Shown piece after piece: positions 26,217 to 34,923 of a stretch of DNA of 64,000 nt; the stretch's first letter is position 1; every line of letters begins with the position of its first letter. Location: NCBI GenBank assembly GCA_018402765.1, contig JAGYIE010000001.1, positions 434,001 to 498,000 on the forward strand, in the 5' to 3' direction. The stretch comes from Vicingaceae bacterium. GTDB taxonomy: Bacteria > Bacteroidota > Bacteroidia > Flavobacteriales_E > Vicingaceae. Under the pieces are notes generated by a model. That model did not search any database. It saw only the letters and a program-made list of their open reading frames with translations, and was not told the DNA's origin. Both the position numbers and the translations under genes were made by a program.

Positions 26217-27605
26217 ATGGATTTTGATTTAATCATATTAGGAAGTGGCCCGGGTGGATATGTAACTGCCATTAGAGCAAGTCAATTAGGTTTTAAAACT
26301 GCTATAGTTGAGAAAGAGTCGCTTGGTGGAGTTTGCCTAAACTGGGGATGTATCCCAACTAAAGCATTATTGAAAAGTGCCAATGTATTTGAATACATCA
26401 AGCACGCAGCTGACTATGGTATCGAAGTAAAAGATAGCAATATCAACTTTGATAACATTATCAAAAGAAGTCGTGATGTAGCAAATGGAATGAGTAAAGG
26501 TGTTCAATTCTTGATGAAGAAAAACAAGATTGAAGTAATAATGGGCACAGGTAAAGTAAAGCCTGGGAAAGCAATCGAGGTTACTGCTGAGGATGGCTCT
26601 AAGAAAACCATTACTGCAAAACATATCATCATAGCTACAGGAGCTCGTTCTAGAAGCTTACCTTCTTTGCCACAAGACGGAAAGAAAATTATAGGTTACC
26701 GTGAGGCAATGACATTGAAAGAAATGCCTAAGAAAATGGTAATTGTTGGTTCAGGAGCGATAGGTTCTGAGTTTGCTTATTTCTATAATGCTATGGGAAC
26801 TGAGGTTACTTTAGTAGAATATATGGACAATATTGTTCCTGTAGAGGATGAAGATATTTCTAAACAATTGGGAAGAAGCTTTAAAAAAGCAGGAATTAAT
26901 GTAATGACCAATGCAGAGGTAACTAAGGTAGATACATCAGGAAAAGATTGTAAAGTTACAATCAAAACCAAAAAAGGTGAAGAAGTTGTAGAGGCGAACA
27001 TTGTAATTTCTGCAGTAGGCGTTATTGCTAATATTGAAAATATTGGTTTAGAAGATGTGGGTATCGTTACCGACAAAGGTAAAATTAAGGTTGATGAATT
27101 CTATGCTACCAACATTCCTGGCTATTATGCTATTGGTGATTGTGTGCCTGGACAAGCTTTAGCTCACGTAGCGTCTGCAGAAGGTATTACTTGTGTAGAG
27201 AAATTAGCAGGTCATCACCCAGAACCTATTGACTATAACAACATCCCAGGATGTACTTATGCATCTCCAGAGATTGCTTCTGTAGGATACACCGAAAAAG
27301 CGGCAAAAGAAGCAGGATATGAATTAAAAGTGGGTAAATTCCCATTCTCAGCATCAGGTAAAGCTAGTGCTGCAGGTCATAAAGATGGTTTTGTAAAAGT
27401 AATTTACGATGCGAAATATGGCGAATTATTAGGTGCTCACATGATTGGTTCTAACGTAACTGAGATGATTGCTGAATTAGTGGTTGCACGTAAGTTAGAA
27501 ACTACCGGACATGAAATCTTAAAGGCAGTTCACCCTCACCCTACTATGAGTGAAGCGATTATGGAGGCTACTGCTGAGGCTTATGGCGAAGTGATTCACA
27601 TTTAA
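26217..27605 (+). CDS. lpdA: dihydrolipoyl dehydrogenase
   Basis: The E3 subunit of 2-oxo acid dehydrogenase complexes (and glycine cleavage): it re-oxidises dihydrolipoyl groups using FAD, a disulfide and NAD+. The 462-residue protein has the FAD-binding GSGPGGYVTAIR, the redox pair Cys40/Cys45 in GGVCLNWGCIPTK, the NAD-binding GSGAIGSEFAYF, the ATNIPGYYAIGDC FAD site and the C-terminal HPHPT motif with the catalytic His-Glu pair. It has no lipoyl domain of its own. It stands alone, with its own terminator; partner E1/E2 genes are not in the window. Confidence 0.96.
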   Translation: MDFDLIILGSGPGGYVTAIRASQLGFKTAIVEKESLGGVCLNWGCIPTKALLKSANVFEYIKHAADYGIEVKDSNINFDNIIKRSRDVANGMSKGVQFLMKKNKIEVIMGTGKVKPGKAIEVTAEDGSKKTITAKHIIIATGARSRSLPSLPQDGKKIIGYREAMTLKEMPKKMVIVGSGAIGSEFAYFYNAMGTEVTLVEYMDNIVPVEDEDISKQLGRSFKKAGINVMTNAEVTKVDTSGKDCKVTIKTKKGEEVVEANIVISAVGVIANIENIGLEDVGIVTDKGKIKVDEFYATNIPGYYAIGDCVPGQALAHVASAEGITCVEKLAGHHPEPIDYNNIPGCTYASPEIASVGYTEKAAKEAGYELKVGKFPFSASGKASAAGHKDGFVKVIYDAKYGELLGAHMIGSNVTEMIAELVVARKLETTGHEILKAVHPHPTMSEAIMEATAEAYGEVIHI

Positions 27606-27628
27606 GAAAAAACATACAAACAAACAGT

Positions 27629-27663
27629 AAAAAGACTCAAATTAATTTTTGAGTCTTTTTTTT
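27629..27663 (+). terminator. Rho-independent terminator of lpdA
   Basis: Perfect 13-bp stem AAAAAGACTCAAA / TTTGAGTCTTTTT with a 6-nt loop and further T residues. The symmetry allows it to work on both strands. Confidence 0.9.
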
Positions 27664-27690
27664 GTTGTATGCAATTTTTATATTCGCCAA

Positions 27691-28404
27691 ATGCAGCTAA
27701 TCAACTTATGGTCGAGCCCTAGAAATGTAAGCACAGCATTTATGTACAGCTTTGCTCAACGAGCAGATACTTTAGTTATTGATGAACCGCTTTACGCTCA
27801 TTATTTAAGTCGATCAACTGCTGAACATCCCGGGAAAGATAAAATCATTGCAAGTCAAGAAACGGATGGAAATAAAGTAATGCAAAAAATCTTAAGCAGA
27901 ACATCCCCCGAAATTATATTCTGTAAACAAATGACACATCATTTGATTCAACTGAATACAGACTTTTTAAGCAACAGTAAAAATCTGGTGTTTATAAGAG
28001 ATCCTAAAGCTATAATTCATAGCTACAGTAAGGTAATTTCTAACCCAACTATGGAGGATATTGGCATAAAAATGCAGCTGGACTTATTAAATGAACTAAA
28101 GAACAGAAAGGCGGATTATGTAGTCATTGATTCTTCAGATTTACTAAGTTTTCCCTCTGCTTCCTTAAAAAAGCTTTGCAAAATGTTAGCCATTCCATTT
28201 GATGAACACATGCTTTATTGGGACAAAGGTCCAAGAAATGAGGATGGTATTTGGGCAAAATATTGGTATGCTAATGTTCATCAGTCCACCGGATTTTCAC
28301 CTTATGAAGAAAAAGAGATTAAGTTAAACGCTGCACAGCTCAAATTATACAACACCTGCATTCCTTATTATAATGAACTTACAAATCACAAACTAACCAT
28401 CTAA
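27691..28404 (+). CDS. P-loop sulfotransferase-like protein paired with a class IV aminotransferase
   Basis: A 237-residue protein starting MQLINLWSSPRNVSTAFMYS. The WSSPRNVSTA segment (7-16) matches the PAPS 5'-phosphosulfate-binding loop of sulfotransferases, and VFIRDPKAIIHSYSKV resembles the 3'-phosphate-binding RDP...S motif. Between them lies TLVIDEPLYAHYL. The start is set at 27691: the ATG at 27649 lies in the lpdA terminator. It ends one base before the aminotransferase gene, so the two are coupled. I recall plant proteins in which the same two domains are fused. True sulfotransfer is unproven; a nucleotide-binding or kinase-like role is possible. Confidence 0.78.
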   Translation: MQLINLWSSPRNVSTAFMYSFAQRADTLVIDEPLYAHYLSRSTAEHPGKDKIIASQETDGNKVMQKILSRTSPEIIFCKQMTHHLIQLNTDFLSNSKNLVFIRDPKAIIHSYSKVISNPTMEDIGIKMQLDLLNELKNRKADYVVIDSSDLLSFPSASLKKLCKMLAIPFDEHMLYWDKGPRNEDGIWAKYWYANVHQSTGFSPYEEKEIKLNAAQLKLYNTCIPYYNELTNHKLTI

Positions 28405-28405
28405 T

Positions 28406-29305
28406 ATGGCACAACAATACGACAAAAGAAACGACAACATTAAAGTATGGATCAACGGAGAACTATTACACAGGAACGAAGCAAAAGTATCTGTTTTTGA
28501 CAGCGTAGTTCAAGGTGGAGACGCCGTTTGGGAAGGAATCCGTGTTTACAACGGCAAAATATTTAAGCTAGATGAACATGTAAATAGATTAATGGAATCA
28601 GCCCATACCATGGACTTTAAAGGTATTCCTACTCCAAAAGAGGTTATATCAGCAATTAAAAAAACACTTCTGGCTAATTCCATGTTAGATGAAGCACATG
28701 TGCGATTAACGCTTACTCGTGGTGAAAAAATTACCTCGGGGATGGATCCTAAGCTCAACACAAAAGGTTGCACGCTGATAGTTTTGGCTGAATTTAAACC
28801 TCCAATATATCCAAAGGAAGGTATCCAATTAATTACTTCAAATATTCGTAGAAACAGCCCTTCAAATCTCGATAGCAAAATACATCATAACAACTTAATC
28901 AATAATATCTTGGCAAAAATAGAAGCCAACTACGCAGGTGTAGATGATGCAATCATGCTTGATAATAATGGATTTGTAAGTGAAACAAATGCTACTAATA
29001 TTTTTATGATTAAAAATGGAATATTGCACACGCCTCATGCTACTGCTTGCTTACCGGGAATTACAAGAAAAACAATACTAGAACTTGCAAAAGAGAACAA
29101 CATCGAATTTATTGAGCGTGACATTTCAGTAAGTGAATTGTATAATGCCGAAGTAGTATTTACAACAGGTACAATGGGAGAGTTAACTAACGTATATGCT
29201 GTTGATGGCAGAAAAGTAAAAAGTCGATCAAACAACTATATATTCATGATGCTTTTGACTAAATATAGACTTCTGACAGAAAATACAGGTATGTCTATAA
29301 AATAA
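28406..29305 (+). CDS. class IV PLP-dependent aminotransferase (branched-chain type)
   Basis: A 299-residue fold-type IV enzyme. The N-terminus KVWINGELLHRNEAKVSVFD and the VWEGIRVYNGKIFKLDEHVN stretch are characteristic. The PLP lysine is Lys158 in LDSKIHHNNL, followed by the FVSETNATNIF motif and the cofactor-phosphate loop LPGITRKTIL and TTGTMGEL. Sequence alone cannot distinguish an L-branched-chain (IlvE) from a D-amino-acid or 4-amino-4-deoxychorismate-type specificity, so no symbol is given. Its coupling with a sulfotransferase-like gene suggests a dedicated substrate rather than general branched-chain synthesis. Confidence 0.88.
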   Translation: MAQQYDKRNDNIKVWINGELLHRNEAKVSVFDSVVQGGDAVWEGIRVYNGKIFKLDEHVNRLMESAHTMDFKGIPTPKEVISAIKKTLLANSMLDEAHVRLTLTRGEKITSGMDPKLNTKGCTLIVLAEFKPPIYPKEGIQLITSNIRRNSPSNLDSKIHHNNLINNILAKIEANYAGVDDAIMLDNNGFVSETNATNIFMIKNGILHTPHATACLPGITRKTILELAKENNIEFIERDISVSELYNAEVVFTTGTMGELTNVYAVDGRKVKSRSNNYIFMMLLTKYRLLTENTGMSIK

Positions 29306-29320
29306 ACAATTTAGTCTGTG

Positions 29321-29330
29321 TAAATTTGCA
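29321..29330 (+). promoter_or_regulatory. Probable -7 element before the 29383 gene
   Basis: TAAATTTGCA, an exact TAnnTTTG with the CA extension, 52 bp before the ATG. A -33 TTG is not obvious. Confidence 0.45.
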
Positions 29331-29382
29331 TTTCATTTTGAAATATTAATTTAATACCTTAGCGCTCCAACAACTAATAATT

Positions 29383-29868
29383 ATGAAAAAAGCACTCCAA
29401 TTTATTGCTGTATTAGCACTTTTTACCGCCATTACGGCAGCAGGGGAAAGATCTAGTTCTACTGCCACCTGTGTCAATAAAGATGCAAAGCTAAAGGCTA
29501 TTGATTCGTTAAAAACTTTCTTCTATGCTTCTTCAAAAATTACAAGTATAGATTACACCTACAGAACTTCTGTAAAAGAGGTTGAAGTACCTTTGTTCAA
29601 AGGTGAAAAATACAGAATGGTATTTAACAGACAAGATCTACCAAAAAATGTAGAAGTTGAAATTTATGATAAAAGCTGGAAAGAGAATGGAAGAACTTTA
29701 TTATATAGTAGTAAAGATCAAGATCCTTCTACTACAATTTTATCTTTCGAGCCTAAACGAGCAAAAAATCTATTCATCAACTATAAGGTTCCCCCTGCTG
29801 AAGGGTCAAAAGAAACCGGTTGTATTGTATTCGTACTAGGATATCAACTTACATTTATCAAAAACTAA
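29383..29868 (+). CDS. small exported protein of unknown function, 161 aa
   Basis: Signal peptide (residues 1-20, LQFIAVLALFTAITAAGE). The mature part has two Cys residues (TATCVNKDAK and KETGCIVFVLGY) that may form a disulfide, and it alternates short strands such as YRMVFNRQDLPKNVEVEIYD. This looks like a compact beta-sandwich of the periplasm. I do not recognise a named family. It is followed 13 bp later by a lipoprotein gene, and the two are probably one operon ending at the 30740 terminator. Confidence 0.7.
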   Translation: MKKALQFIAVLALFTAITAAGERSSSTATCVNKDAKLKAIDSLKTFFYASSKITSIDYTYRTSVKEVEVPLFKGEKYRMVFNRQDLPKNVEVEIYDKSWKENGRTLLYSSKDQDPSTTILSFEPKRAKNLFINYKVPPAEGSKETGCIVFVLGYQLTFIKN

Positions 29869-29881
29869 TTCGACAAAAACT

Positions 29882-30721
29882 ATGAAAACAAATAAACTAA
29901 TTATAGTTGCTTCTATCTTTTCTACTTCTTTAATATTTGCATGTGCAGAAGCACCAAAGAAAGAGGTTGAAGAAGAAGCAATTGAGGTAATAGAAGCAGA
30001 TGAAGAAACAGTAGAAGAAGAAACAGCAGAATTGATGTTACCTTCTCCAATTCAGATTGCTGCAATGTTTAATCGTTCAGGTTTATCGTACAATGCTGAA
30101 TTACCGAATTCACCTGAGTTTGTTTCAAATTACAATACAAAGTCAAAGAAATACTTAAACTTTGGAGTTTACTCTGCGGACATGGCCTATGCAGTATTAA
30201 ATGAAAAACAACAAGCAGCAATTGATTATTTGGCTGCAATAAAAACACTTTCTGATGAAACAGGAATGGAAGCGATTTTTGGTTCAGGTGATTTAATCAA
30301 TCGATTTGAAAAAAATATTGGCACACGTGATTCTGTTCTAAGAATCCTAACAGAAATAAAAATCAAAACAGACAGTTATTTACAAGAAAATAAAGAGCAA
30401 TCAAAGTCAGCTGTTTTCTTTGCAGGTGCATGGATTGAAGGAATGTATTTAGGCATTAAAAGCATCGATGGTAATGACATGGTAAAGGACCGTGTGTTGG
30501 AACAAATGAATGTAGTTCCGGGCTTAATTCAAGCCTTAAATACACAATCAGACGAGTCTAAAGAGATAGCTGCTTTGACCACTAATTTAGAGGAATTAAA
30601 TCACTTTTTTACTTCTAATTCAACTGAGGACGAAGATGGTTATGCAATGCTTTCTGAAGAAAATATGACAACTTTAAGTTCTAAGATTAACGAGATTAGA
30701 ACAATGATTGTTTCACTTTAG
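29882..30721 (+). CDS. lipoprotein of unknown function with acidic linker, 279 aa
   Basis: A lipobox (SLIFAC, Cys21) is followed by an unusually acidic linker of Glu, Ala and Val (about residues 25-50). The remainder is helical, with segments such as NFGVYSADMAYAVLNEKQQA and FAGAWIEGMYLGIKSI, and no known motif. It is probably anchored in the envelope and forms a helical bundle of unknown partner. The family looks Bacteroidetes-specific but I cannot name it. It shares an operon with the exported protein upstream. Confidence 0.72.
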   Translation: MKTNKLIIVASIFSTSLIFACAEAPKKEVEEEAIEVIEADEETVEEETAELMLPSPIQIAAMFNRSGLSYNAELPNSPEFVSNYNTKSKKYLNFGVYSADMAYAVLNEKQQAAIDYLAAIKTLSDETGMEAIFGSGDLINRFEKNIGTRDSVLRILTEIKIKTDSYLQENKEQSKSAVFFAGAWIEGMYLGIKSIDGNDMVKDRVLEQMNVVPGLIQALNTQSDESKEIAALTTNLEELNHFFTSNSTEDEDGYAMLSEENMTTLSSKINEIRTMIVSL

Positions 30722-30739
30722 AGTCAATGAAATTTTCTT

Positions 30740-30773
30740 AAGGCGTCTCAGAAAACTGAGGCGCCTTTTTTAT
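30740..30773 (+). terminator. Rho-independent terminator after the 29882 lipoprotein gene
   Basis: 12-bp stem AAGGCGTCTCAG / CTGAGGCGCCTT with one G-T pair and a 4-nt loop, followed by a T-run. Confidence 0.92.
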
Positions 30774-30808
30774 TGTCAATTAAATAGGTATACCAGAGGT
30801 AGAATTTT

Positions 30809-30818
30809 TATCTTTGCA
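30809..30818 (+). promoter_or_regulatory. Probable -7 element of the thrS operon
   Basis: TATCTTTGCA, an exact TAnnTTTG with the CA extension, 29 bp before the thrS ATG. It gives a short leader with no room for a T-box or L20 leader structure. No clear -33 TTG. Confidence 0.5.
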
Positions 30819-30846
30819 CGCTTTAATTAAAGAATATACTTTTCTC

Positions 30847-32772
30847 ATGATACATATAACACTCCCAGATGGTGCAATCAAATCATATGAAACTCCGGTT
30901 TCAGCTTTAGATATCGCCAAAGAAATTAGTGAAGGTTTAGCACGTAATGTACTTGCTGCCAAAGTTAATGGAGAGGTAATCGATGCCTTTCGACTTATAA
31001 AAGAAGATAGTGACCTATCATTACTAACATGGAATAACGAAGAAGGCAAAAATACCATGTGGCATAGCTCTGCACACCTATTAGCAGAGGCATTAGAAGA
31101 AATTTACCCCGGTATAAAATTAGGCATTGGACCACCCATTGAAAATGGGTTTTATTATGATGTAGATGCAGGTGATCGAGTAATTACAACAGAAGATTTA
31201 CCAGTTATAGAAAAAAGGATGCTCGAGTTAGCTCGTGAAAAAAAAGAGTACGTTCGAAAAGCTATTTCAAAAGCTGATGCTATAGCTTTCTACAAAGAAA
31301 AAGGTGACGAATATAAATTGGATCTATTAGAAAATCTAGAAGATGGAAACATCACATTCTATACTCAAGGTAATTTTACAGATTTATGTCGCGGTCCTCA
31401 CATTCCAAATACCGGTTTTATAAAAGCCGTTAAATTGCTCAATATTGCTGGAGCTTATTGGAGAGGAGACGAAAAAAACAAACAGCTTACGCGTATTTAT
31501 GGAATTACATTTCCTAAGCAAAAGGAATTAACCGAATACCTTGAATTACTAGAAGAAGCAAAAAAACGAGACCATAGAAAGCTAGGTAAAGAATTAGAAT
31601 TATTTACATTTAGTCAGCGAGTAGGTCAAGGGTTGCCTTTATGGTTACCAAAGGGTGCTATGTTGCGAGAGCGATTAGAGAACTTTATGAGAAAAGCTCA
31701 GGTGAAAGCAGGATATCTTCCTGTAATTACACCACATATAGGAAACAAAGAGTTATATATTACCTCAGGGCATTATGAAAAATATGGTGCTGATTCATTT
31801 CAGCCGATTAGCACTCCTGCAGAAGGTGAAGAATTTTTGTTAAAACCAATGAACTGCCCTCACCACTGCGAGATTTATAAAGCATCTCCAAAGTCATATA
31901 AAGATTTACCGGTACGTTATGCAGAGTTTGGAACAGTTTATCGATATGAGCAAAGTGGGGAGTTACATGGATTAACTCGAGTAAGAGGTTTTACTCAAGA
32001 TGATGCCCACCTATTCTGTCGACCAGACCAAGTAGAAGATGAATTCATGAAAGTAATCGACTTGGTATTGTATGTTTTTAAGGCATTAGACTTTAAAGAT
32101 TACACTGCACAGATTTCTCTTCGAGATAAAGTAGACCGAAGTAAATATATTGGTACTGATGAAAATTGGGATAAAGCGGAGCAATCGATAATCAAAGCAG
32201 CTAAGGAAAAAGGGCTGAATACAGTGGTCGAATACGGTGAAGCAGCCTTCTACGGTCCGAAGCTTGATTTTATGGTAAAAGATGCATTGGGCAGGAAGTG
32301 GCAATTGGGAACAATCCAAGTAGACTACAATTTACCTGAGCGCTTTGAATTGGAATATACAGGAAGTGATAATGAGAAACATAGACCTGTAATGATTCAC
32401 CGAGCACCCTTTGGTTCATTAGAACGATTCGTTGCTTTATTGATTGAGCATTGCGGTGGTAATTTCCCGCTTTGGTTAGCTCCGGAACAATTAGCAATAT
32501 TGCCATTGAGTGAAAAGTTCAACGAAAATGCAAAAGAGGTTTTAAATGTCTTAAATAATTACGATATTCGCGGTTTCGTAGACGATAGAAACGAAAAAGT
32601 TGGTAAAAAGATACGAGATGCAGAAGTCTCTAAGGTTCCCTACATGTTAGTAGTAGGTGAGAAAGAGATAGAAAATGGTACAGTTTCTGTAAGAAAACAC
32701 GGAGAAGGTGATATTGGAACGATGAAAATCGACGCTTTTGCAAATTATTTTAATAAAGAATTACAAATTTAA
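30847..32772 (+). CDS. thrS: threonyl-tRNA synthetase
   Basis: Charges tRNA-Thr and edits mis-charged Ser. The 641-residue protein has an N-terminal TGS domain (1-62), an editing domain with [13 protein letters not shown] and CRGPHI, then the class II core: motif 2 in [20 protein letters not shown] and motif 3 in [13 protein letters not shown]. The zinc-binding Cys ([10 protein letters not shown]) and His (DDAHLF, IHRAP) residues are present, and an anticodon-binding domain forms the C-terminus. The start is the ATG at 30847 ([10 protein letters not shown]); an upstream in-frame ATG at 30814 overlaps the -7 promoter element and is rejected. It is the first gene of the thrS-infC-rpmI-rplT operon. 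Confidence 0.97.
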   Translation: MIHITLPDGAIKSYETPVSALDIAKEISEGLARNVLAAKVNGEVIDAFRLIKEDSDLSLLTWNNEEGKNTMWHSSAHLLAEALEEIYPGIKLGIGPPIENGFYYDVDAGDRVITTEDLPVIEKRMLELAREKKEYVRKAISKADAIAFYKEKGDEYKLDLLENLEDGNITFYTQGNFTDLCRGPHIPNTGFIKAVKLLNIAGAYWRGDEKNKQLTRIYGITFPKQKELTEYLELLEEAKKRDHRKLGKELELFTFSQRVGQGLPLWLPKGAMLRERLENFMRKAQVKAGYLPVITPHIGNKELYITSGHYEKYGADSFQPISTPAEGEEFLLKPMNCPHHCEIYKASPKSYKDLPVRYAEFGTVYRYEQSGELHGLTRVRGFTQDDAHLFCRPDQVEDEFMKVIDLVLYVFKALDFKDYTAQISLRDKVDRSKYIGTDENWDKAEQSIIKAAKEKGLNTVVEYGEAAFYGPKLDFMVKDALGRKWQLGTIQVDYNLPERFELEYTGSDNEKHRPVMIHRAPFGSLERFVALLIEHCGGNFPLWLAPEQLAILPLSEKFNENAKEVLNVLNNYDIRGFVDDRNEKVGKKIRDAEVSKVPYMLVVGEKEIENGTVSVRKHGEGDIGTMKIDAFANYFNKELQI

Positions 32773-32773
32773 T

Positions 32774-32780
32774 AAGGAGG
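32774..32780 (+). promoter_or_regulatory. Strong Shine-Dalgarno of infC, deciding a non-canonical start
   Basis: AAGGAGG directly follows the thrS stop and lies 8 bases before the ATA proposed as the infC start. No ATG, GTG or TTG is in frame near it. Confidence 0.8.
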
Positions 32781-32788
32781 ACCAAACA

Positions 32789-33343
32789 ATAGCTAGGCCA
32801 TTTAAACCACAAGGTAGATTTGCACAAACGAAGAACCCTCATCGTATAAACGATGAGATAACATCACCAAAAGTAAGAGTTGTTGGAGATGGTGTAGATG
32901 CAGACGTATATCCAATTAGAGAAGCACTAAGCATGGCTGAAGCGCAAAGCTTAGACCTTGTTGAGATTTCACCAAAAGCTGAGCCGCCCGTATGTAAGAT
33001 AATCGATTACAAGAAATTCTTATACGAGCAGAAGAAGCGTCAAAAAGAAATGAAATCAAAGGCTTCAAAAATTGAAGTAAAGGAAATTCGATTCGGCCCC
33101 AATACTGATGATCATGATTTTAATTTCAAGTTAAAACATGCTGAGAAGTTTATTGGAGAAGGAAATAAAGTTAAGGCTTATGTTTTCTTTAAAGGACGTT
33201 CAATTTTATTTAAAGATAAAGGAGAAATTCTATTATTAAAGCTAGCACAAGCTTTAGAAGAAATAGCAGTAGTAGAATCAATGCCAAAGCTAGAAGGAAA
33301 AAGAATGATAATGTTCTTAGCTCCTAAAAAGAAAAGTAAATAA
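32789..33343 (+). CDS. infC: translation initiation factor IF-3, probable ATA start
   Basis: IF-3 binds the 30S subunit, prevents premature 50S joining and checks the initiator codon. The 184-residue product has the N-domain ([18 protein letters not shown], then [20 protein letters not shown]), a linker rich in Lys/Glu and the C-domain ([20 protein letters not shown]). No ATG, GTG or TTG exists between the thrS stop and this conserved start region; the first internal ATG (near 32934) would delete half the N-domain. The codon 8 bases after AAGGAGG is ATA. Non-canonical AUU starts in infC are known in E. coli, where they give autoregulation by IF-3. A TTG inside thrS (32738) is unlikely. Confidence 0.9.
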   Translation: MARPFKPQGRFAQTKNPHRINDEITSPKVRVVGDGVDADVYPIREALSMAEAQSLDLVEISPKAEPPVCKIIDYKKFLYEQKKRQKEMKSKASKIEVKEIRFGPNTDDHDFNFKLKHAEKFIGEGNKVKAYVFFKGRSILFKDKGEILLLKLAQALEEIAVVESMPKLEGKRMIMFLAPKKKSK

Positions 33344-33371
33344 TTAGTATTCATAAATAAACAACGGTAAA

Positions 33372-33569
33372 ATGCCAAAAATGAAAACCACTTCCAGTGC
33401 AAAGAAGAGATTCAAATTCACTGGTTCTGGAAAGATCAAAAGAAAGCACGCCTTTAAAAGTCACATCTTGACAAAGAAAGGAACAAAGCAAAAGAGAAAT
33501 TTGACGCATTCTGGTTTAGTTCATAAAGCAGATGAAGCAAATATCAAATTGCAACTGTGCGTAAAGTAA
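33372..33569 (+). CDS. rpmI: 50S ribosomal protein L35
   Basis: A basic 65-residue protein of the large subunit, starting [20 protein letters not shown] and containing [14 protein letters not shown], both typical. The normal infC-rpmI-rplT order is kept: 28 bp after infC and 103 bp before rplT. The gap to rplT is longer than in many bacteria but I see no clear regulatory fold in it. Confidence 0.96.
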   Translation: MPKMKTTSSAKKRFKFTGSGKIKRKHAFKSHILTKKGTKQKRNLTHSGLVHKADEANIKLQLCVK

Positions 33570-33672
33570 ATTGATCGCCAGGTTAACGTTAATTTAGTAA
33601 CAACACCCGGAAATTGAGTATAAAGTTTCTTCAAAGAAAAAAGAACACCAATTTTCAAAAAACGTAAGTAAA

Positions 33673-34017
33673 ATGCCAAAAGCAACAAATTCAGTAGCTG
33701 CAAAAGCGAGAAGAAAAAAGGTCCTTAAAGCCGCCAAAGGGTACTTTGGAAGAAGAAAAAATGTACACACTGTAGCAAAAAATGCAGTGGAAAGAGGTAT
33801 GCAATTTGCATACATTGGTCGTAAACAAAAGAAAAGAAACTTCAGAAGTCTTTGGATTCAGCGTATTAACGCAGGAGTTAGAGAGCACGGATTGTCTTAC
33901 TCTGAGTTTATGGGTAAGGTAGCAAAGCACAACATTGAGCTAAATAGAAAAGCTTTAGCTGATTTAGCAATGAATAGCCCAGAGGCTTTCAAAGCAATCG
34001 TTGACAAAGTAAAATAA
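33673..34017 (+). CDS. rplT: 50S ribosomal protein L20
   Basis: A 114-residue basic protein needed for early 50S assembly. It has the N-terminal tail [20 protein letters not shown], the core [19 protein letters not shown] and the [19 protein letters not shown] motif. In other bacteria L20 represses its own operon by binding a leader RNA; the short leader here leaves only the 103-bp rpmI-rplT gap as a possible site, which is speculation. A strong terminator ends the operon. Confidence 0.97.
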   Translation: MPKATNSVAAKARRKKVLKAAKGYFGRRKNVHTVAKNAVERGMQFAYIGRKQKKRNFRSLWIQRINAGVREHGLSYSEFMGKVAKHNIELNRKALADLAMNSPEAFKAIVDKVK

Positions 34018-34036
34018 GCACAACAGGTGCAAATTG

Positions 34037-34070
34037 AAACCGTCTTAGTTAGTCTAAGACGGTTTTTTTT
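34037..34070 (+). terminator. Rho-independent terminator of the thrS-infC-rpmI-rplT operon
   Basis: 12-bp perfect stem AAACCGTCTTAG / CTAAGACGGTTT, a 5-nt loop and a run of T residues. Confidence 0.95.
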
Positions 34071-34115
34071 GTAGTATTTTTTAACGTTGAAAACACCTAT
34101 CTCCTATTCCTTCCA

Positions 34116-34123
34116 TACTTTTG
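34116..34123 (+). promoter_or_regulatory. Probable -7 element of the 34156 operon
   Basis: TACTTTTG, an exact TAnnTTTG, 32 bp before the ATG. The nearest TTG (34087-34089) is 26 bp upstream, longer than usual spacing. Confidence 0.4.
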
Positions 34124-34155
34124 GAGTCAATTAAATTTCTTATTAGATTTAACTT

Positions 34156-34371
34156 ATGGAAACTCAACCGAACAATCCATTGCACGGAGTTACACTTAAA
34201 ACCATACTAGAATACCTCATAGAAAATGAGGGATGGGATGCAATGGCCGACAAGGTATCAATCAACTGTTTTAAAAGTAATCAAACCATAAAGTCGAGCC
34301 TAAATTTCTTGCGCAAAACACCTTGGGCTAGAGAAAAAGTAGAACGGTATTATTTAAGATGTATTCAATAA
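34156..34371 (+). CDS. VF530 family (DUF2132) small protein
   Basis: A 71-residue protein with the family pattern NNPLHGVTLKTILEYLIENE, GWDAMADKVSINCFKSNQTI, KSSLNFLRKTPWAREKVERY. VF530-type proteins adopt a small helical fold and have been suggested to bind DNA; the role is unproven. The product is complete. It is followed 7 bp later by the membrane protein gene, and the three genes to 35460 probably form one transcript ending at the 35484 terminator. Confidence 0.88.
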   Translation: METQPNNPLHGVTLKTILEYLIENEGWDAMADKVSINCFKSNQTIKSSLNFLRKTPWAREKVERYYLRCIQ

Positions 34372-34378
34372 TGTACCA

Positions 34379-34921
34379 ATGCTAAAAAGAATTGAACTAC
34401 TACTGATCGTGCTGGCTATATTAGCTATCAATCTTCATTTACTGCTATGGAGTGGTGCAGAAATTTTAACAATCGTATCTTTAATAGGATTAGCTCTGTT
34501 TTATCCTTTTTTATCTTTGGCTCTATTTTTAGATGATACCCAAACCATAAAGGTCAATAATATGCTACCGGGACTGCCGTTTTCTATTGCGCTAGTAGGA
34601 ATCTTGTTTAAAATTCAAAATTGGCCCGGATTCCAAATTAATTTAATCGTGGGAACACTTGGATTAGTTTTTCTAATTATTCATCGTTTTACACAGAAAA
34701 ATGAACTCCAAAAAGTTAGCTATAAAATAATAACCAAAAGAGCTATACCCCTCTTGATAATTACACTATTTATGCTAGCTTTACCTAGGTATGCATGGAT
34801 AGAAACGAAGTATAGTGAATATCCTGAATACATTAAGACAATAAAGGAGTTAGATAAAGTACCTGAAAGCATCGAGCTTCAACAACAATTAGATTCTCTA
34901 AAAAACCATTTAATCAATTAA
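34379..34921 (+). CDS. integral membrane protein, about 4 helices, 180 aa
   Basis: Not a family I can name. Four hydrophobic helices are visible: residues about 5-25, 30-50, 65-105 (with the FKIQNWPGFQINLIVGTLGL motif) and 122-142. A short soluble, charged tail follows (residues 150-180). The F-K-I-x-x-W-P-G phrase recurs in many Bacteroidetes inner-membrane proteins, including GldL-like ones, but there is no other sign of the gliding motor. It is co-transcribed with the DUF2132 and DUF2911 genes. Confidence 0.65.
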   Translation: MLKRIELLLIVLAILAINLHLLLWSGAEILTIVSLIGLALFYPFLSLALFLDDTQTIKVNNMLPGLPFSIALVGILFKIQNWPGFQINLIVGTLGLVFLIIHRFTQKNELQKVSYKIITKRAIPLLIITLFMLALPRYAWIETKYSEYPEYIKTIKELDKVPESIELQQQLDSLKNHLIN

Positions 34922-34923
34922 CC

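Noticed and set aside
33570-33672. L20-binding leader between rpmI and rplT
   Set aside because: The 103-bp gap shows no clear pseudoknot or long stem; only the length is unusual.
34379-34921. GldL gliding-motor subunit
   Set aside because: Only the short FKIxxWPG phrase is shared; GldK, GldM and GldN are absent and the helix pattern differs.
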